This document shows positions 32,226 through 42,846 of a DNA stretch of 64,000 nt, one piece after another. This DNA comes from Leptodactylus fallax (lineage: Eukaryota > Chordata > Amphibia > Anura > Leptodactylidae). The stretch covers positions 421,001 to 485,000 of the forward strand of contig CAMRHE010000360.1 in NCBI GenBank assembly GCA_947044405.1, written 5' to 3'. Below the pieces are notes generated by a model. That model saw only the letters and a list, made by a program, of their open reading frames with translations. It did no database searches and was not told the DNA's origin. Numbering within the stretch: position 1 is the stretch's first letter; every line of letters begins with the position of its first letter. Both the position numbers and the translations under genes were made by a program.

Positions 32226-33859
32226 CTTACTTTAAAAAAATATATATATATTTACCCATATCCCTGGGGCGGTGATGTGACTGCCCCAGGAACACTTTCT
32301 AATATTCCGGTGACATTCCGTTTTCCCGTTTCTGGAAATGGAGCATCACCAATACTACCCCCCCACCCCATTATACTTACCTGTCTTCAGTCTTCTGGGC
32401 ACGAGACGTCACTTCCTTCTCTTCTGCCGATGCCTGCGTAATAGAGCGCAATCACCGGAAGAAGTGAAGAGCTGAGAGATCCTGCCTCCCACGCATGTGC
32501 AAGAAATCCATGGAAGAAGGAGCCAGTGGGACAGAAGAAACTGATCTCCAGGACACAGAAGACAGGTAAGTATGATGAGGGGGCGGTTCTAAGTTAGTTG
32601 GGAACAGGGAGTGGGTGTAAGAGAGGGTGGGGGAGAGAGTGAGAGGGGGATCTGAATGAAATGCAATGCATTATGGTAGTTGTAGGCTAAGACAGCAGAA
32701 AGCTACCCATGTAAACAAATGCAGAGGATGCCAGGAGCTCCAGAGAAACTCAGAAATCACTCAAAACACTGCTAAAGGTATTTTGGTGCACATACTAACC
32801 CCTTTAATAGCACTAAAATACCTTTTTTTAAAAAAAAAAAAAATTTTGCCCAGAAAAAACATTGTGTAGAACACTCTTAGGGCTTCAGATCAGAGTATAA
32901 TAGGTGGAGGCCCAGGGAAGGTAACAAAAATAAAAATCATTCATAATCACCTTCCATTACCTCTTTTGGGCCTCCTTGCGGTGTCCCGGCCCTCTCTCTC
33001 TCCACTTCCTTGGTGATGTCATGGACCCGGGGTTAGCACTGTGATTGGGCCTCATGGGTGACTTGGGATGCTCAGTGTGACCATGTAACCACCTGTGACC
33101 CAATCACAGGCCTTAGTGGTGACCTGATGTCACCAGGAGAGTGCAGATGCCGCAAGACCTCCACCTGGGTTCTGAAGATATTGGAGAAATTATGGTGGCT
33201 AGGTATTCTCCATTGAGGTTAAACACATGCCATCAGTTGTGATTCTTGCACATCCTCATAATTTCCAACTCTAGATTTCCCCCTAGTTCCCCTATCAGAA
33301 CTACTACCAGTAGTAGTTGTACTACATTCCCTGCCACTACTAACTCCACCACCAACACTCATGTTTTCCTCCTCTACTTGCAAGCAATGCTGACTCTTGT
33401 CATCCAGCTCATCAAAAAGAGGCGGAAGACTGCACAGACTAGGAGAAATAGATTTCTCAGCATGTAGCACATCACCAGGGAGCTGTGTCAGTGAAGAAGA
33501 TGAAGGAGACAAGGTTGACAGTCCAGAAAGACCCTGCAGAAAACTATGTGTTTTGGAAAAGGAGGAGAATCACACAGAAGTCTGACTCAAGATCACATCA
33601 CTCTCAGATGCATTATCCTCCTATGATTGAGACGAGTGAGCTAAGTAATCAAAAACTTCTCAGGAAGCACAATAATCCTGCGGTACCTGGTGATGCCTCC
33701 AACGCCTGAAGCAGCGTTGCTGCTTCTACCCACATTCTTATTGTTAGCACTTGCATAAGTGTTAACTTCTTCTTTGCCTTTTGCCTGTCCCCTTTTAGTC
33801 ATTTTATTGCACACTGCTTAATTATAATAGTGGTTGGCAAAGTTCTGACACTGTGTGTA
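32226..33859. other. Unclassified sequence between LTR and Tc1 element
   Basis: Holds a small inverted-repeat element (32355-32590, listed separately) and open frames at 33219-33709 that are serine-rich with no domain I recognise. T- and A-rich runs lie near 32823-32843. No gene can be supported. Confidence 0.35.
32355..32590. repeat. Short inverted-repeat element with splice-donor-like arms
   Basis: ATACTTACCTGTCTTC at about 32371 is answered by GAAGACAGGTAAGTAT ending near 32573, and the flanking C-rich/G-rich words are also inverted. Each arm reads CAG|GTAAGT outward, a perfect splice donor, one on each strand. Confidence 0.55.
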
Positions 33860-34231
33860 CACTGACAAGCAAAAGGGTAAGAATGTTTTGAAATTGTGAC
33901 TTTCAGGCTCCACATCTCACCATCCACTACAGCGTGCAATGTGAGACTCCCATTATTGTATAGACAATCATCTTGGTTATCTCATACATAAATGTGACTT
34001 GTAACTATTTAGCATACAGTGGGGAAAAAAAGTATTTAGTCAGCCACCAATTGTGCAAGTTCTCCCACTTAAAAGATGAGGCTGGCCTGTAATTGACATA
34101 ATAGGTAGACCTCAACTATGAGAGACAAAATGAGAAAACAAATCCAGAAAATCACATTGTATGATTTTTAAAGCACGTATTTGCAAATTATGGTGGAAAA
34201 TAAGTATTTGGTCAATAACAAAAGTGGTGAG

Positions 34232-36303
34232 GTGCTTCTCCAACAACAAACCATGGATTAACGCTGATATAAAAACACTACTTAAGGAGAAAAAGATGGC
34301 ATTCAGGACAAGAGATAAGGAGGGGTTGAGGGAAGTACAAAAGGAGCTGAGGCATCTAATCAGGCAAGGAAAAGCCAGTTATAAGGAAAAAATGGAAAAG
34401 CAAATGGAAAGAAAAGACATAAGGGGGGTCTGGGAGGGGCTTAAGTCAATTTCGGGTCATAAACAGTCGGTCTGCCAGATTGAGGCAGATGTTAACTGGC
34501 TTAATGAACTAAACCTATTCTTCAACAGATTTGATCACACACCAGCTCCTCCCACCCCAGAATGTCCTTCAGCTCCCCTCACCACAATGACTTCACCCCA
34601 TTCACCCCATGTGGCTACTTCCCAACAGACCAGTAAATCCAGAAATCTGTCTTTATCTGACCACAGTCTGACCTTCACACGGGCCCAGGTGAGGAAGGAG
34701 ATGAAAAAGATCAAGGCGAGGAAAGCCGCAGGGCCAGATGACTTCAGTGCAAGGCTAATTAAGACTTGTGGGGACCAGCTGTGTGGTATAATTACATATA
34801 TGTATAATATGAGCCTGAGGCAGGAAATAGTCCCTGAATTATGGAAATCTTCTTGTGTGGTACCAGTTCCAAAGAAACCTCACCCTATGGACCTCAACGA
34901 CTACAGACCTGTAGCACTGACATCCCACTTGATGAAGATCTTAGAGAGATTGGTTCTCACACATCTTCGCCCTCTAGTGAGCCCCGCTATGGACCCTCTC
35001 CAGTTTGCTTATCGCCCGGGCATTGGGGTAGATGATGCCATCATCCACCTTCTGCACAGGGCTCTGTCTCACCTGGAGAAACCAGGGAACACAGTGAGAA
35101 TAATGTTCTTTGATTTCTCCAGTGCTTTTAACACCATACAGCCCAGGTTACTGAGAGACAAGCTGGGCCTTGCTGGAGTGGACCACCACCTCTCCAACTG
35201 GATCCTAGACTACCTCACAAATCGACCTCAATACGTGAGAGCCCAAGACTGTGTGTCAGGTACCGTGATCTGTAATACGGGGGGCACCTCAGGGTACGGT
35301 TCTCGCCCCTTTCCTCTTCACACTGTACACTGCTGATTTTAGGTGCAACTCATCCAGCTGCTACCTACAGAAGTATTCTGACGACTCTGCAATAGTAGGC
35401 CTCATCACAGACGATGATGACAAGGAGTACAGAGAACTGAACCGGTTTTTTGTGGACTGGTGCCACCGGAACCACCTGAAGATTAACGCGGGGAAGACCA
35501 AGGAGATGGTGGTGGACTTCCGTAAAGGCAGATGCCCTCCAAAACCAGTGGACATCCTGGGGACGGGCATCGAGATTGTGAACACCTATAAGTACCTGGG
35601 TCTGCTCCTTAATAATAAGCTGGACTGGGCAGATCATATGGAGGCCCTGTACAGGAAGGGCCACAGCAGGCTCTACCTGCTTAGGAAGCTGAGAGCCTTT
35701 GGAATCCGGGGGGCACTTCTTAGGACTTTCTTCAACTCGGTAGTGGCATCAGCCATCTTCTTTGGAGTGGCCTGCTGGGGGAGCAGTATATCAACCAGGG
35801 ACAGAAATAAACTTGACAAGCTGATTAGAAGGGCCAGCTCTGTCCTGGGGAGCCCACTGGACCCAGTGCAGGTGGTGGGTGACAGAAGGATACTGTCCGT
35901 GGTGAGCTCCATGCGGGAGAATAACTCCCATCCCATGCATGAGACTGTGATTGCGCTGGGCAGTACTGTCAGTGACCGACTGCTCCACCCTAGGTGTGAG
36001 AAGGAGCGCTATCGGAAGTCTTTCCTCCCCACCGCGGTTAGGCTGTACAACCAACACCGACCTAAGCGGAGATCATTACATACAGAGAACTGAAATATCT
36101 CTCTGCCTGTTATATTCCCCCCCCCCCTCTGCTACGTCCTATCTGTCTGTCTGCTATTAATGTAATGCCTCTCACCTTGGAACATTCCTGTACATGTTGT
36201 ATTTGTATTTGTATCTGCTTATCTTATCTTTGCTGCTGTAACACACTGAATTTCCCCACTGTGGGACTATTAAAGGACTATTATTATTATTATTATTATT
36301 ATT
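34232..36303 (+). mobile_element. L2-type LINE, 5'-truncated, with (ATT)n tail
   Basis: The reverse-transcriptase coding region (34240-36093) is followed by a short 3' UTR, GAATTTCCCCACTGTGGGAC and a tail of eight or so ATT units (36279-36303), the L2-like ending. Both borders are Tc1 sequence. About ten bases of the Tc1 element, including the last transposase codons, seem to be lost at the insertion. Confidence 0.85.
34240..36093 (+). pseudogene. L2-type reverse transcriptase, one frameshift
   Basis: 34161-35336 encodes the region before and into the polymerase: K-A-A-G-P-D-D-F, D-L-N-D-Y-R-P-V-A-L-T-S, F-D-F-S-S-A-F-N-T-I. The frame shifts near 35290, where the template-grip motif should be. 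Coding resumes with K-Y-S-D-D-S-A-I-V-G (catalytic SDD variant) at about 35370-35400, and 35452-36093 gives W-C-x-x-N-x-L-x-I-N-x-x-K-T-K and the C-terminal R-Y-R-K-S-F-L-P. The endonuclease part is missing. Confidence 0.85.
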
Positions 36304-37316
36304 GTTCTATATCCTTTGTTGGCAATGACAGAGGTCAAACGTTTTCTGTAAGTCTTCACAAGTTTGGCACACACTGTTGCTGGTATGTTGGCCCATTCCT
36401 CCATGCAGATCTCCTCTAGAGCAGTGATGTTTTGGGGCTGTCGCTGCGCAACACGGACTTTCAACTCCCTCCAAAGGTTTTCTATGGGGTTGAGATCTGG
36501 AGACTGGCTAGGCCACTCCAGGACCTTGAAATGCTTCTTACCAAGCCGCTCCTTCGTTGCCCTGGCGGTGTGCTTGGGAACATTGTCATGCTGAAAGACC
36601 CAGCCACGTTTCATCTTCAATGCCCTTGCTGATGGAAAGAGGTTTACACTCAAAATCTCACGATACATGTCCCCATTCATTCTTTCATGTACATGGATTA
36701 GTCGTCCTGGTTCCTTTGCGGAGAAACAACCCCAAAGCATGATGTTGCCACCCCCATGCTTCACAGTAGGTATGGTGTTCTTTGGATGCAACTCAGCATT
36801 CACTCTCCTCCAAACACGACGAGTTGTGTTTCGACCAAACAGTTCTACCTTGGTTTCATCTGACCATATGACATTCTCCCAATACTCTTTGGGAACATCC
36901 AAATGCTCTCTAGCAAACTTCAGACGGGCCCGGATATGTACTGGCTTAAGCAGGGGGACACGTCTGGCACTGCAGGATCTGAGTCCCTGGCGGCGTAGTG
37001 TGTTACTGACGGTAGCCTTTGTTACGTTAGTCCCAGCTTTCTGCAGGTCAGTCACTAGGTCCCCCCGTGTGGTTCTGGGATTTTTGCTCACCGTTCTTGT
37101 GATCATTTTGACCCCACGGGGTGAGATATTGCGTGGAGCCCCTGATGGAGGGAGATTATCAGTGGTCTTGTATGTCTTCCATTTTCTAATTATTGCTCCC
37201 ACAGGTGATTTCTTCACACCAAGCTGCTTGCCTATTGCAGATTCAGTCTTCCCAGCCTGGTGCAGGTCTACCATTTTGTTTCTGGTGTCCTTCCACAGCT
37301 CTTTGGTCTTCACCAT
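36300..37316 (-). CDS. Tc1 transposase (DD34E), C-terminus altered by LINE insertion
   Basis: An open frame of about 340 codons from ATG 37316. N-terminal: two helix-turn-helix parts (M-V-K-T-K-E-L-W start, then I-I-R-K-W-K). Catalytic core: W-S-D-E-T-K, H-D-N-V-P-K-H and D-L-N-P-I-E-N-L-W, with 34 residues between the second Asp and the Glu, the classical Tc1 DD34E. A G-G-G box ([11 protein letters not shown]) is present. The natural stop is lost: after G-Y-R-T the frame runs into the (ATT)n tail of the L2 LINE, adding a run of isoleucines. Otherwise the protein looks complete, so it is a recent copy; whether the altered tail matters is unknown. Confidence 0.88.
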
Positions 37317-37929
37317 AGTGGAGTTTGGAGTGTGACTGTTTGAGGTTGTGGACAGGTGTCTTTTATACTGATAACAATGTCAAACAGGAGCCATTACTAC
37401 AGGTAATGAGTGGAGGACAGAGGAGCCTCTTAAAGAAGAAGTTACAGGTCTGTGAGAGCCACAAATCTTGCTTGTTTGTAGGTGACCAAATACTTATTTT
37501 CCACCATAATTTGCAAATAAATTCTTTAAAAATCAGACAATGTGATTTTCTGGATTTGTTTTCTCATTTTGTCTCTCATAGTTGAGGTCTAGCTATGATG
37601 ACAATTACAGGCCGGCCTCATCTTTATAAGTGGGAGAACTTGCACAATTGGTGGCTGACTAAATACTTTTTTTTCCCCACTGTATGATTAGTTGTGCAGA
37701 TTCTTGTCATGTGACTGCATTGTTACTGTTTTGCTCCTGGTGGTGGAAAAATCTTTTTCTTCTTGTATATTACCAATTACAACATGTTCTCACGTTCCCT
37801 AATAGCTCAGGGTGTTATTAGGTGATTCCCAAGTGAAAGGTCACTGGTTCACATCCAAGATCAGCCATGCAGAAGATTTCTAAGTAAAGAGAAACAGCCT
37901 CATCCAGCTCAGTGATAGTGGTCTCTTAG

Positions 37930-38620
37930 CCCAGAAACTTGTCAAACTGCATCATGTGAATGCCAGGACAGGAAAAAGAATACAAAATGAAGCCCGTCCA
38001 TCCATTCAAAAGCCAAGAGGTGGACATCCCGGCAAAATATCAAAGTCAACAAGTTGGCTCATCACAAAGTCTATCAAATCTGGTGTGACAAATATGGAGG
38101 AGTGGAGGAGGCTTGTATGCTTCATAATAGTGAGGTCACAAATGTCCATGTGAGCGACACGCATTACACAAGTCTGGGGTGGTGGTCCAAAAAAAGGTGA
38201 AGAAGTCTCGACTTCAATATTGCCATAAGAAGAGTTGTCTGGAGTTTGCAAAAAAGGCCTAAAAGTTGTCACTAGAAGATTGGAAACAGGTGATTTGGAA
38301 TGATGAGACAAAAGTCGATAGACTGGGCTCTGATGGGTGCAAATGGGTCTGGAAGAAACTAGAGAAAAGGGGGCTAATGGATCAAGAAATTGAAGGAACT
38401 GTCAAGTTTAGTGGAGGAAGCCTATGGGGTTGTTTCACAGACAAAGGGGTTGTATACTTGACCAGGATTGATGGTGTACTCAATTCTGAGCTCTATGTGA
38501 GTATAATACAAGATGAGTTACTTCGTACACTTGAGTACTATGAGTATGAAAAGGACAACCTAGTGTTCCAGCAGCACAACGACCTGAAGCATATGTCGAG
38601 AGTACCCACATGATTCGACC
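37930..38620 (+). pseudogene. Decayed transposase of the outer Tc1 element
   Basis: Fragments in different frames: R-T-G-K-R-I-Q-N-E-A-R-P with a G-G-H-P-G-K-I-S-K stretch, then I-W-N-D-E-T-K-V-D with the first catalytic Asp, then V-F-Q-Q-H-N-D-L-K-H, a damaged form of the second catalytic motif. Stops and frameshifts abound. Confidence 0.75.
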
Positions 38621-38884
38621 TGTATGCACCAACATTGGGAAAGTGTAGAAGACACTTGGGATCAGATTTCGGTTGAGACATGCTTGAATCTGATCAAGAG
38701 CATGCCCAGAAGGATTCAGGCAGTGTTGAAAGCCAACGTTGGATTGACAAATAATAAAAATTTAGATTTTAAGGAGCAAAACAGTAACAATGCAGTCACA
38801 TGACAAGAATCTGCATAACTAATCATATGCTAAATAGTTACAAGTCACATTTATGTATGAGATAGCCGAGATGATGGTCTATAC

Positions 38885-39042
38885 CAGGGGTCAGCAACCT
38901 TCGGCACTACAGCTGCTGTGAAACTACAACTCCCGACGTGCTGCATTCAATTCCATGGGAGTTCCAAGAACAGCAGAGCAAGTATGCATGCTGGGAGTTG
39001 TAGTTTTACAACAGCTGGAGTGCCGAAGGTTGCCTACCCCTG
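38885..39042. mobile_element. hAT MITE with 8-bp target duplication
   Basis: Starts CAGGGGTCAGCAACCTTCGG and ends with the inverted form ...GAAGGTTGCCTACCCCTG. GTCTATAC stands on both sides (38877-38884 and 39043-39050), the 8-bp duplication of hAT elements. It lies in the right arm of the outer Tc1 element; removing it restores the match to the left arm. Confidence 0.9.
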
Positions 39043-39150
39043 GTCTATACAATGATGGGAGTCTCACGTTCCAAGCTGTAGTAGATGGTGAGATATGGAG
39101 CCTGAAAGTCACAAGTGCTAAACATTGTTACCCTTTTGTTCGTAAGTGTA

Positions 39151-39345
39151 TTTTTTTTTTAACAAAAATCTATTTCAAGAAAAATAGCAAAGTCCTAAAA
39201 GCACCACAAGGGTGACTTGTTACAATGGTTGCAGTTTGTATGTACTGTATATTGGGTAAACAAGCAAAAATCCTTAGTAAACAGATATTTCTTTTTAGAT
39301 TAGCGGGCTGCGTCACACTGTTTATTGGATGAGCACAAAAAACCC
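39151..39345. other. Flank, no gene seen
   Basis: Short AT-rich stretch between the outer Tc1 element and the next TTAA element. Confidence 0.4.
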
Positions 39346-39349
39346 TTAA

Positions 39350-40430
39350 CCCCTTCCCGACATCCACCGTACTATTATGGTGGATGCCGGGCCTTTAAAG
39401 ATGGTAGCCGTTCAGGCTGCAGAGTGGCCGCCATAGCTACTGGCTTTCCACTGTCCACTCTGATCACGGGCATTGTTACCTGTGAGCCCCCCTAAAGTGA
39501 AAATCCCCCCCCCACCCGATCCAGCGAGATCAAGGGAGCCGACATGTTCCTGTGGCAGGCCTGGGAGTCTTCAGAAGTCTATTACCAGCCTCAATAGTAA
39601 TGTAGCAAATCTCCCACAGATTGCCATATAGTTGTATTGCAGTTTGTGGCACATGCCTTCAAACATTTACAGGTTCAAGCCCCCTAGGGGAAGTAATAAT
39701 ATATTTTTAAAAGACTAAAAGTTCAAATCACCCCCATTTTCCTAGAATACATAGAAAACAAAAAAATTACTGTGAAAAGCATTAGGTATCCCTGTGCCGG
39801 AACAGGCCCGGCCTACAAACTTATAAAAATATTTTTCCAGTAAAGTGAACTCTGTAGCGTGAAAAAATCAAATGTTCCGAACCTCTGTTTTTTCGCCTTT
39901 GATAAAAATATGAATAAAAAGTGATCAAAGTAATAGACATTCCCCAAAATAGTATAACTAAAAAGTACATCTGGCCCTGCAAAAAAAAAACTACACCTTG
40001 TGCATCCCCATACACGGAAGTATAAAAATGTTACGGGTGTCAGAATATGGCGGCTTAAAGAAAAAAAAAATTTTTTGCAAAGATTTGTATTTTTGTTAAG
40101 GGACTAAAATGTAAGTAAAACTATATACATTTGGTATCCCCGGAATCGTACCAAAACATAGAATACAGGTGACATGTCAGTTTGGCTGCAGAGTGAACGC
40201 CGTAGAAATAAAACCGTAAGAAAGTCGCACAAATGCAGTTTTTCTCCAATTCCACCCCATTTTGGGTTTTTTTTCCAGCTTCCCAGTACATTGTACAGAA
40301 TAATAAATGGCACCATTATGAAGAACAATTTGTCCTGCAAACATTAAGCCCTCCTATGGCTCTGAGAGCGGAAAAATAAAAAAGTTATGAGGTTTGGGAG
40401 GCGGGGAGTCAAAAACGAAAACTGAAAATG
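39350..40430. mobile_element. TTAA-flanked DNA element, opposite orientation to the copy at 5139
   Basis: TTAA (39346-39349) is followed by CCCCTTCCCGACATCC, a CCCCTT-type terminus. The last 400 bases are the reverse complement of the left half of the element at 5139 (for example CCCAGTACATTGTACAG and the AGTTATG-GAG words). The right end is lost near 40430, about 25 bases short of the expected terminus. Confidence 0.65.
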
Positions 40431-40747
40431 GTTGTTGCAATGACACTGGATCTCCACTGTGTCTTACAAAATATTCTGCCTAAGTTTCCTTGAGTCCTAT
40501 AGTTTAGTTTTGTCACATTCTTAGGAAAACACTGCATGAAATAATAAATCTCAGGTCAGACTGAGCCCCCCAAACCCCTCCCCCGGCCACCAAGGCTGTT
40601 ACTGCATTTTCATTTTGCTTTTTCTTCATTCTATTACATTATATTTCCAGGAAGTTGTATAAAGTTGTGTTCATTGTGGAACAAAGTTCCCTGGAAATGA
40701 CGACTGTTTCAAAAAAGTGTTAAAAAAAATTTGACATCTGCACCTAT
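40431..40747. other. Flank, no gene seen
   Basis: No gene recognised between the TTAA element and the 7SL-like RNA. Confidence 0.4.
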
Positions 40748-40972
40748 AAAAAGGCTGGGTGTCACTATGTGGTTTAGGCTCCTCCTCTCTGGCTGTTAGT
40801 AAGTGCAATCTGTACATAAGCGCAATTTCAATCTTTCACAGTAAGTTTTTGATGTGGATTGGTGCATGTCTGACACCTGACCCACAAAGCACAGAACTCC
40901 CAAACCCAAGTGATCCCTCAGCCTAAGCCTCCCAGAGAAGCTAGGATTACAGGTACACGCCACTGACCCGGC
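40748..40972 (-). ncRNA. 7SL (SRP RNA)-like RNA lacking the S domain
   Basis: The minus strand begins GCCGGGTCAGTGGCGTGTAC and goes on with CCTGTAATCC, GGGAGGCTTAGGCTGAGGGA and GGAGTTCTG, which is the 5' Alu domain of vertebrate 7SL RNA with scattered changes, including the 7SL-specific GGGTCAGGTGTCAGACATGC part (absent from Alu SINEs). The 7SL 3' part follows: ATTGCGC, GATTGCACT, AGCC and CACATAGTGACACCC, then a T5 run at 40752-40748, a pol III terminator. The S domain is replaced by about 25 bases in which AATCCACA and TGTGAAAGATT can pair. Box-A-like (GTGGCGTGTACC) and box-B-like (GGGATCACTTGGG) words stand where 7SL has its internal promoter. There is no A-tail. It could be a short 7SL paralogue, a decayed gene or a SINE founder. 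Confidence 0.7.
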
Positions 40973-41240
40973 AGAAGAAGGAAAGAGGATCTCTACACAT
41001 AGGAGACATCACTGTCCTGGAAATCCTAACGTATAGACACAGGAGCCTCTCTGAGTCATGTGTCACATATATATCTTACACAATAGTTTCCTTGAGTTCT
41101 TAAAGGGAATGAGTCAGCAAAAAATTACCTATTTGTTCTTTTTATTTTTTTTTTAAACAAGTTTTATGTTAAACATATTTTAAAATAATTTTTGGTGAGG
41201 TTTTTAAATTTTTATCATGTTATTAACTATATTAAAATTT
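40973..41240. other. Flank upstream of the 7SL-like RNA
   Basis: This is the promoter side for the minus-strand RNA. GTGATGTCT near 41013 faintly resembles the CRE/ATF site of 7SL genes; that is only suggestive. The rest is AT-rich. Confidence 0.3.
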
Positions 41241-42061
41241 TTGGGGCATGGCCTGACACTGGACCTGGTCCGACACACCTCCTGTGCGTTCCAGCCTATT
41301 TAGCTTTGGCCGGTTGTTTTTTGGGGTCCTCTTCGACTCCCTCACCCCACATTTGACTGTTGATGCTCCCCTGCCCCCGCCTGTAACCGTTTGGGTGGTT
41401 TACTGAAGCCTTGGCTCCGTTAACTGGGCTTTCTTCCTCGCAGCCGCGACCCTGCGGCGTGCCGCACCGCCATCTTTAAGGGAGCTGTGAAGTCTACACG
41501 CAGTTTCCCAGCAGCCGTTCTGGCGACAGCCTAGTTAGGAGAAGCGGTCCCCATCTCCAACTTCTGTACCAGCCTCACTGCACTGCCAGCGCTTCTCTGG
41601 TGCCACCTGCTTCTATTCCAGGTCCCGTTGGTGGGACCCAATACCAGTAGGCACCTGATCTTCTAAGCCACTACTTAGCACACTGTGCTGCCACCAACTT
41701 TCACCTGCCACAAAACCTTAGCTCTCCTTCTCTGTGGCCCTACTATATCCCTTCCTGCCCCCAGGAAAGTACATATACAACTGTTCCTGGTCTCACTCCA
41801 GCATACCCTTCTGAGGAAATAGATGTTGCCATTGATAACCTTAAAAATGGAAAAGCCCCAGGTCCAGACGGCTTCTCCTCCCTCTATTATAAGACATTTA
41901 AAGGGATCATCTCTCCTCACCTGCTTTTAATGTTTAATCACATCCTTCAACGAGGAAAATTCCCCCAGGATATGCTGTGTGCATCCATTACAGTTATCCC
42001 CAAACCCGAGAAGGACTCCACCACCCCAGCTAACTACAGGCCTATTGCCCTCCTAACTGTA
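41241..42061 (+). mobile_element. L1-type LINE fragment with internal deletion, cut by Tc1
   Basis: Begins near TTTGGGGCATGGCCTGACAC, comparable with the GGGGCGTGGC start of the full LINE at 16360, with GC-rich 5' UTR-like sequence to about 41770. From about 41808 reverse-transcriptase sequence follows directly, so ORF1 and the endonuclease are missing. It ends at 42061 where a Tc1 element begins. Confidence 0.7.
41808..42060 (+). pseudogene. L1 reverse-transcriptase fragment
   Basis: One frame encodes E-I-D-V-A-I-D-N-L-K, K-A-P-G-P-D-G-F-S, I-P-K-P-E-K-D and N-Y-R-P-I-A-L-L, the start of the L1/Tx1 polymerase domain. It is cut off there by the Tc1 insertion, so the catalytic ADD box is absent. 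Confidence 0.82.
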
Positions 42062-42063
42062 TA

Positions 42064-42846
42064 CAATTGAAACCAGAAGTTTCCGTACACTATATAAAAA
42101 GACACATATGGATGTTTTTCTCACTATCTGACATAAAATCAGAATAAACCTTTCCTGTTTTAGGTCAATTAGGATTACCAAAATTATTTATATTTGCCAA
42201 ATGCCAGAATAATGAGAGACAGAGAATTTTTAAGGCATTTTTATTACTTTCTGCAAAGTCAAAAGTTTGCATACATTTCATTAGTGTTTGGTACCATTGC
42301 CCTTACACTGTATGACTTGGGTCACACATTTTGGATCTCCTCCCACAAGCTTCTCACAATAGTTGGTAGGAATTTGGGCCCATTTCTCCTGACAGAACTG
42401 GTGTCACTGAGCCATGTTTGTAGGCCGCCTTGCTCGCACCTGCCTTTTCAGCTTTGTCCATAAATTTTCAATAGGATTGAGATCAGGGCTTTGTGATGGC
42501 CGCTCCAAAACACTGACTTTGTTATCTTTAAGCCACTTTAACCAGTTTGGCAGTATGCTTCAGGTCATTGTCCATTTGGAAGACCCATTTGCGCCCAAGC
42601 GTTAACTTCCTGGCTGATGTGTTGAGATATTGTTTCAGTATTGCCACATAATATTCTTTCCTCATGATGCCATCTATTTTGTGAAGTGTACCAGTCCCTC
42701 CTGCAGCAAAACAACCCCACTTGATATGATGCTGCCACCCCCGTGTTTCACAGTTGGGATGGTGTTCTTAGGATTGAAAACTTCTGCCTTTTTCCTCCAA
42801 ATGTAACAATGGTCATTATGGCCAAGCCTGAGAACACCATCCCAAC
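42064..42846 (-). mobile_element. Tc1 element with IR/DR-type left end, truncated
   Basis: After TA (42062-42063) the end CAATTGAAACCAGAAGTTTC and a second related word GTCAAAAGTTTGCATACATT about 190 bases further in form the inner and outer repeat pair seen in Sleeping Beauty-like IR/DR elements. Minus-strand transposase remains follow (42390-42830) with [13 protein letters not shown]. The right half is missing; 42828-42851 is an inverted copy of 42749-42772, marking a rearrangement where an LTR begins. Confidence 0.75.

Larger units (their letters stand above)
34017..37682 (-). mobile_element. Inner Tc1 element with nearly intact transposase, split by an L2 LINE
   Basis: Ends CAGTGGGGAAAAAAAGTATT (34017) and ...TTTTTTTCCCCACTG (37682) are inverted over roughly 200 bases and flanked by TA on both sides. 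It sits in the left arm of the outer Tc1 element. An L2-type LINE (about 34232-36303) lies just behind the 3' end of its transposase gene. Confidence 0.9.
33860..39148 (+). mobile_element. Outer Tc1 element holding nested Tc1, L2 and hAT insertions
   Basis: Left end CACTGACAAGCAAAAGGGTA (33860) and right end ...TTACCCTTTTGTTCGTAAGTG (39148) are inverted, each next to TA (33858-33859 and 39149-39150). The inverted arms are long, over 200 bases each. The left arm breaks at TA 34015 for a second Tc1 and continues at 37685; the right arm contains a hAT MITE (38885-39042). A decayed transposase lies at about 37930-38620. Confidence 0.82.

Noticed and set aside
33219..33709. Serine-rich open frames as part of a host or hAT transposase gene
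   Set aside because: No motif recognised, frames broken, no splice context; left as unclassified.
40748..40972. Alu contamination from human DNA
   Set aside because: The sequence keeps 7SL-specific helix-5 wording absent from Alu, differs from Alu at many places, and lies in continuous frog-type repeats with no A-tail.
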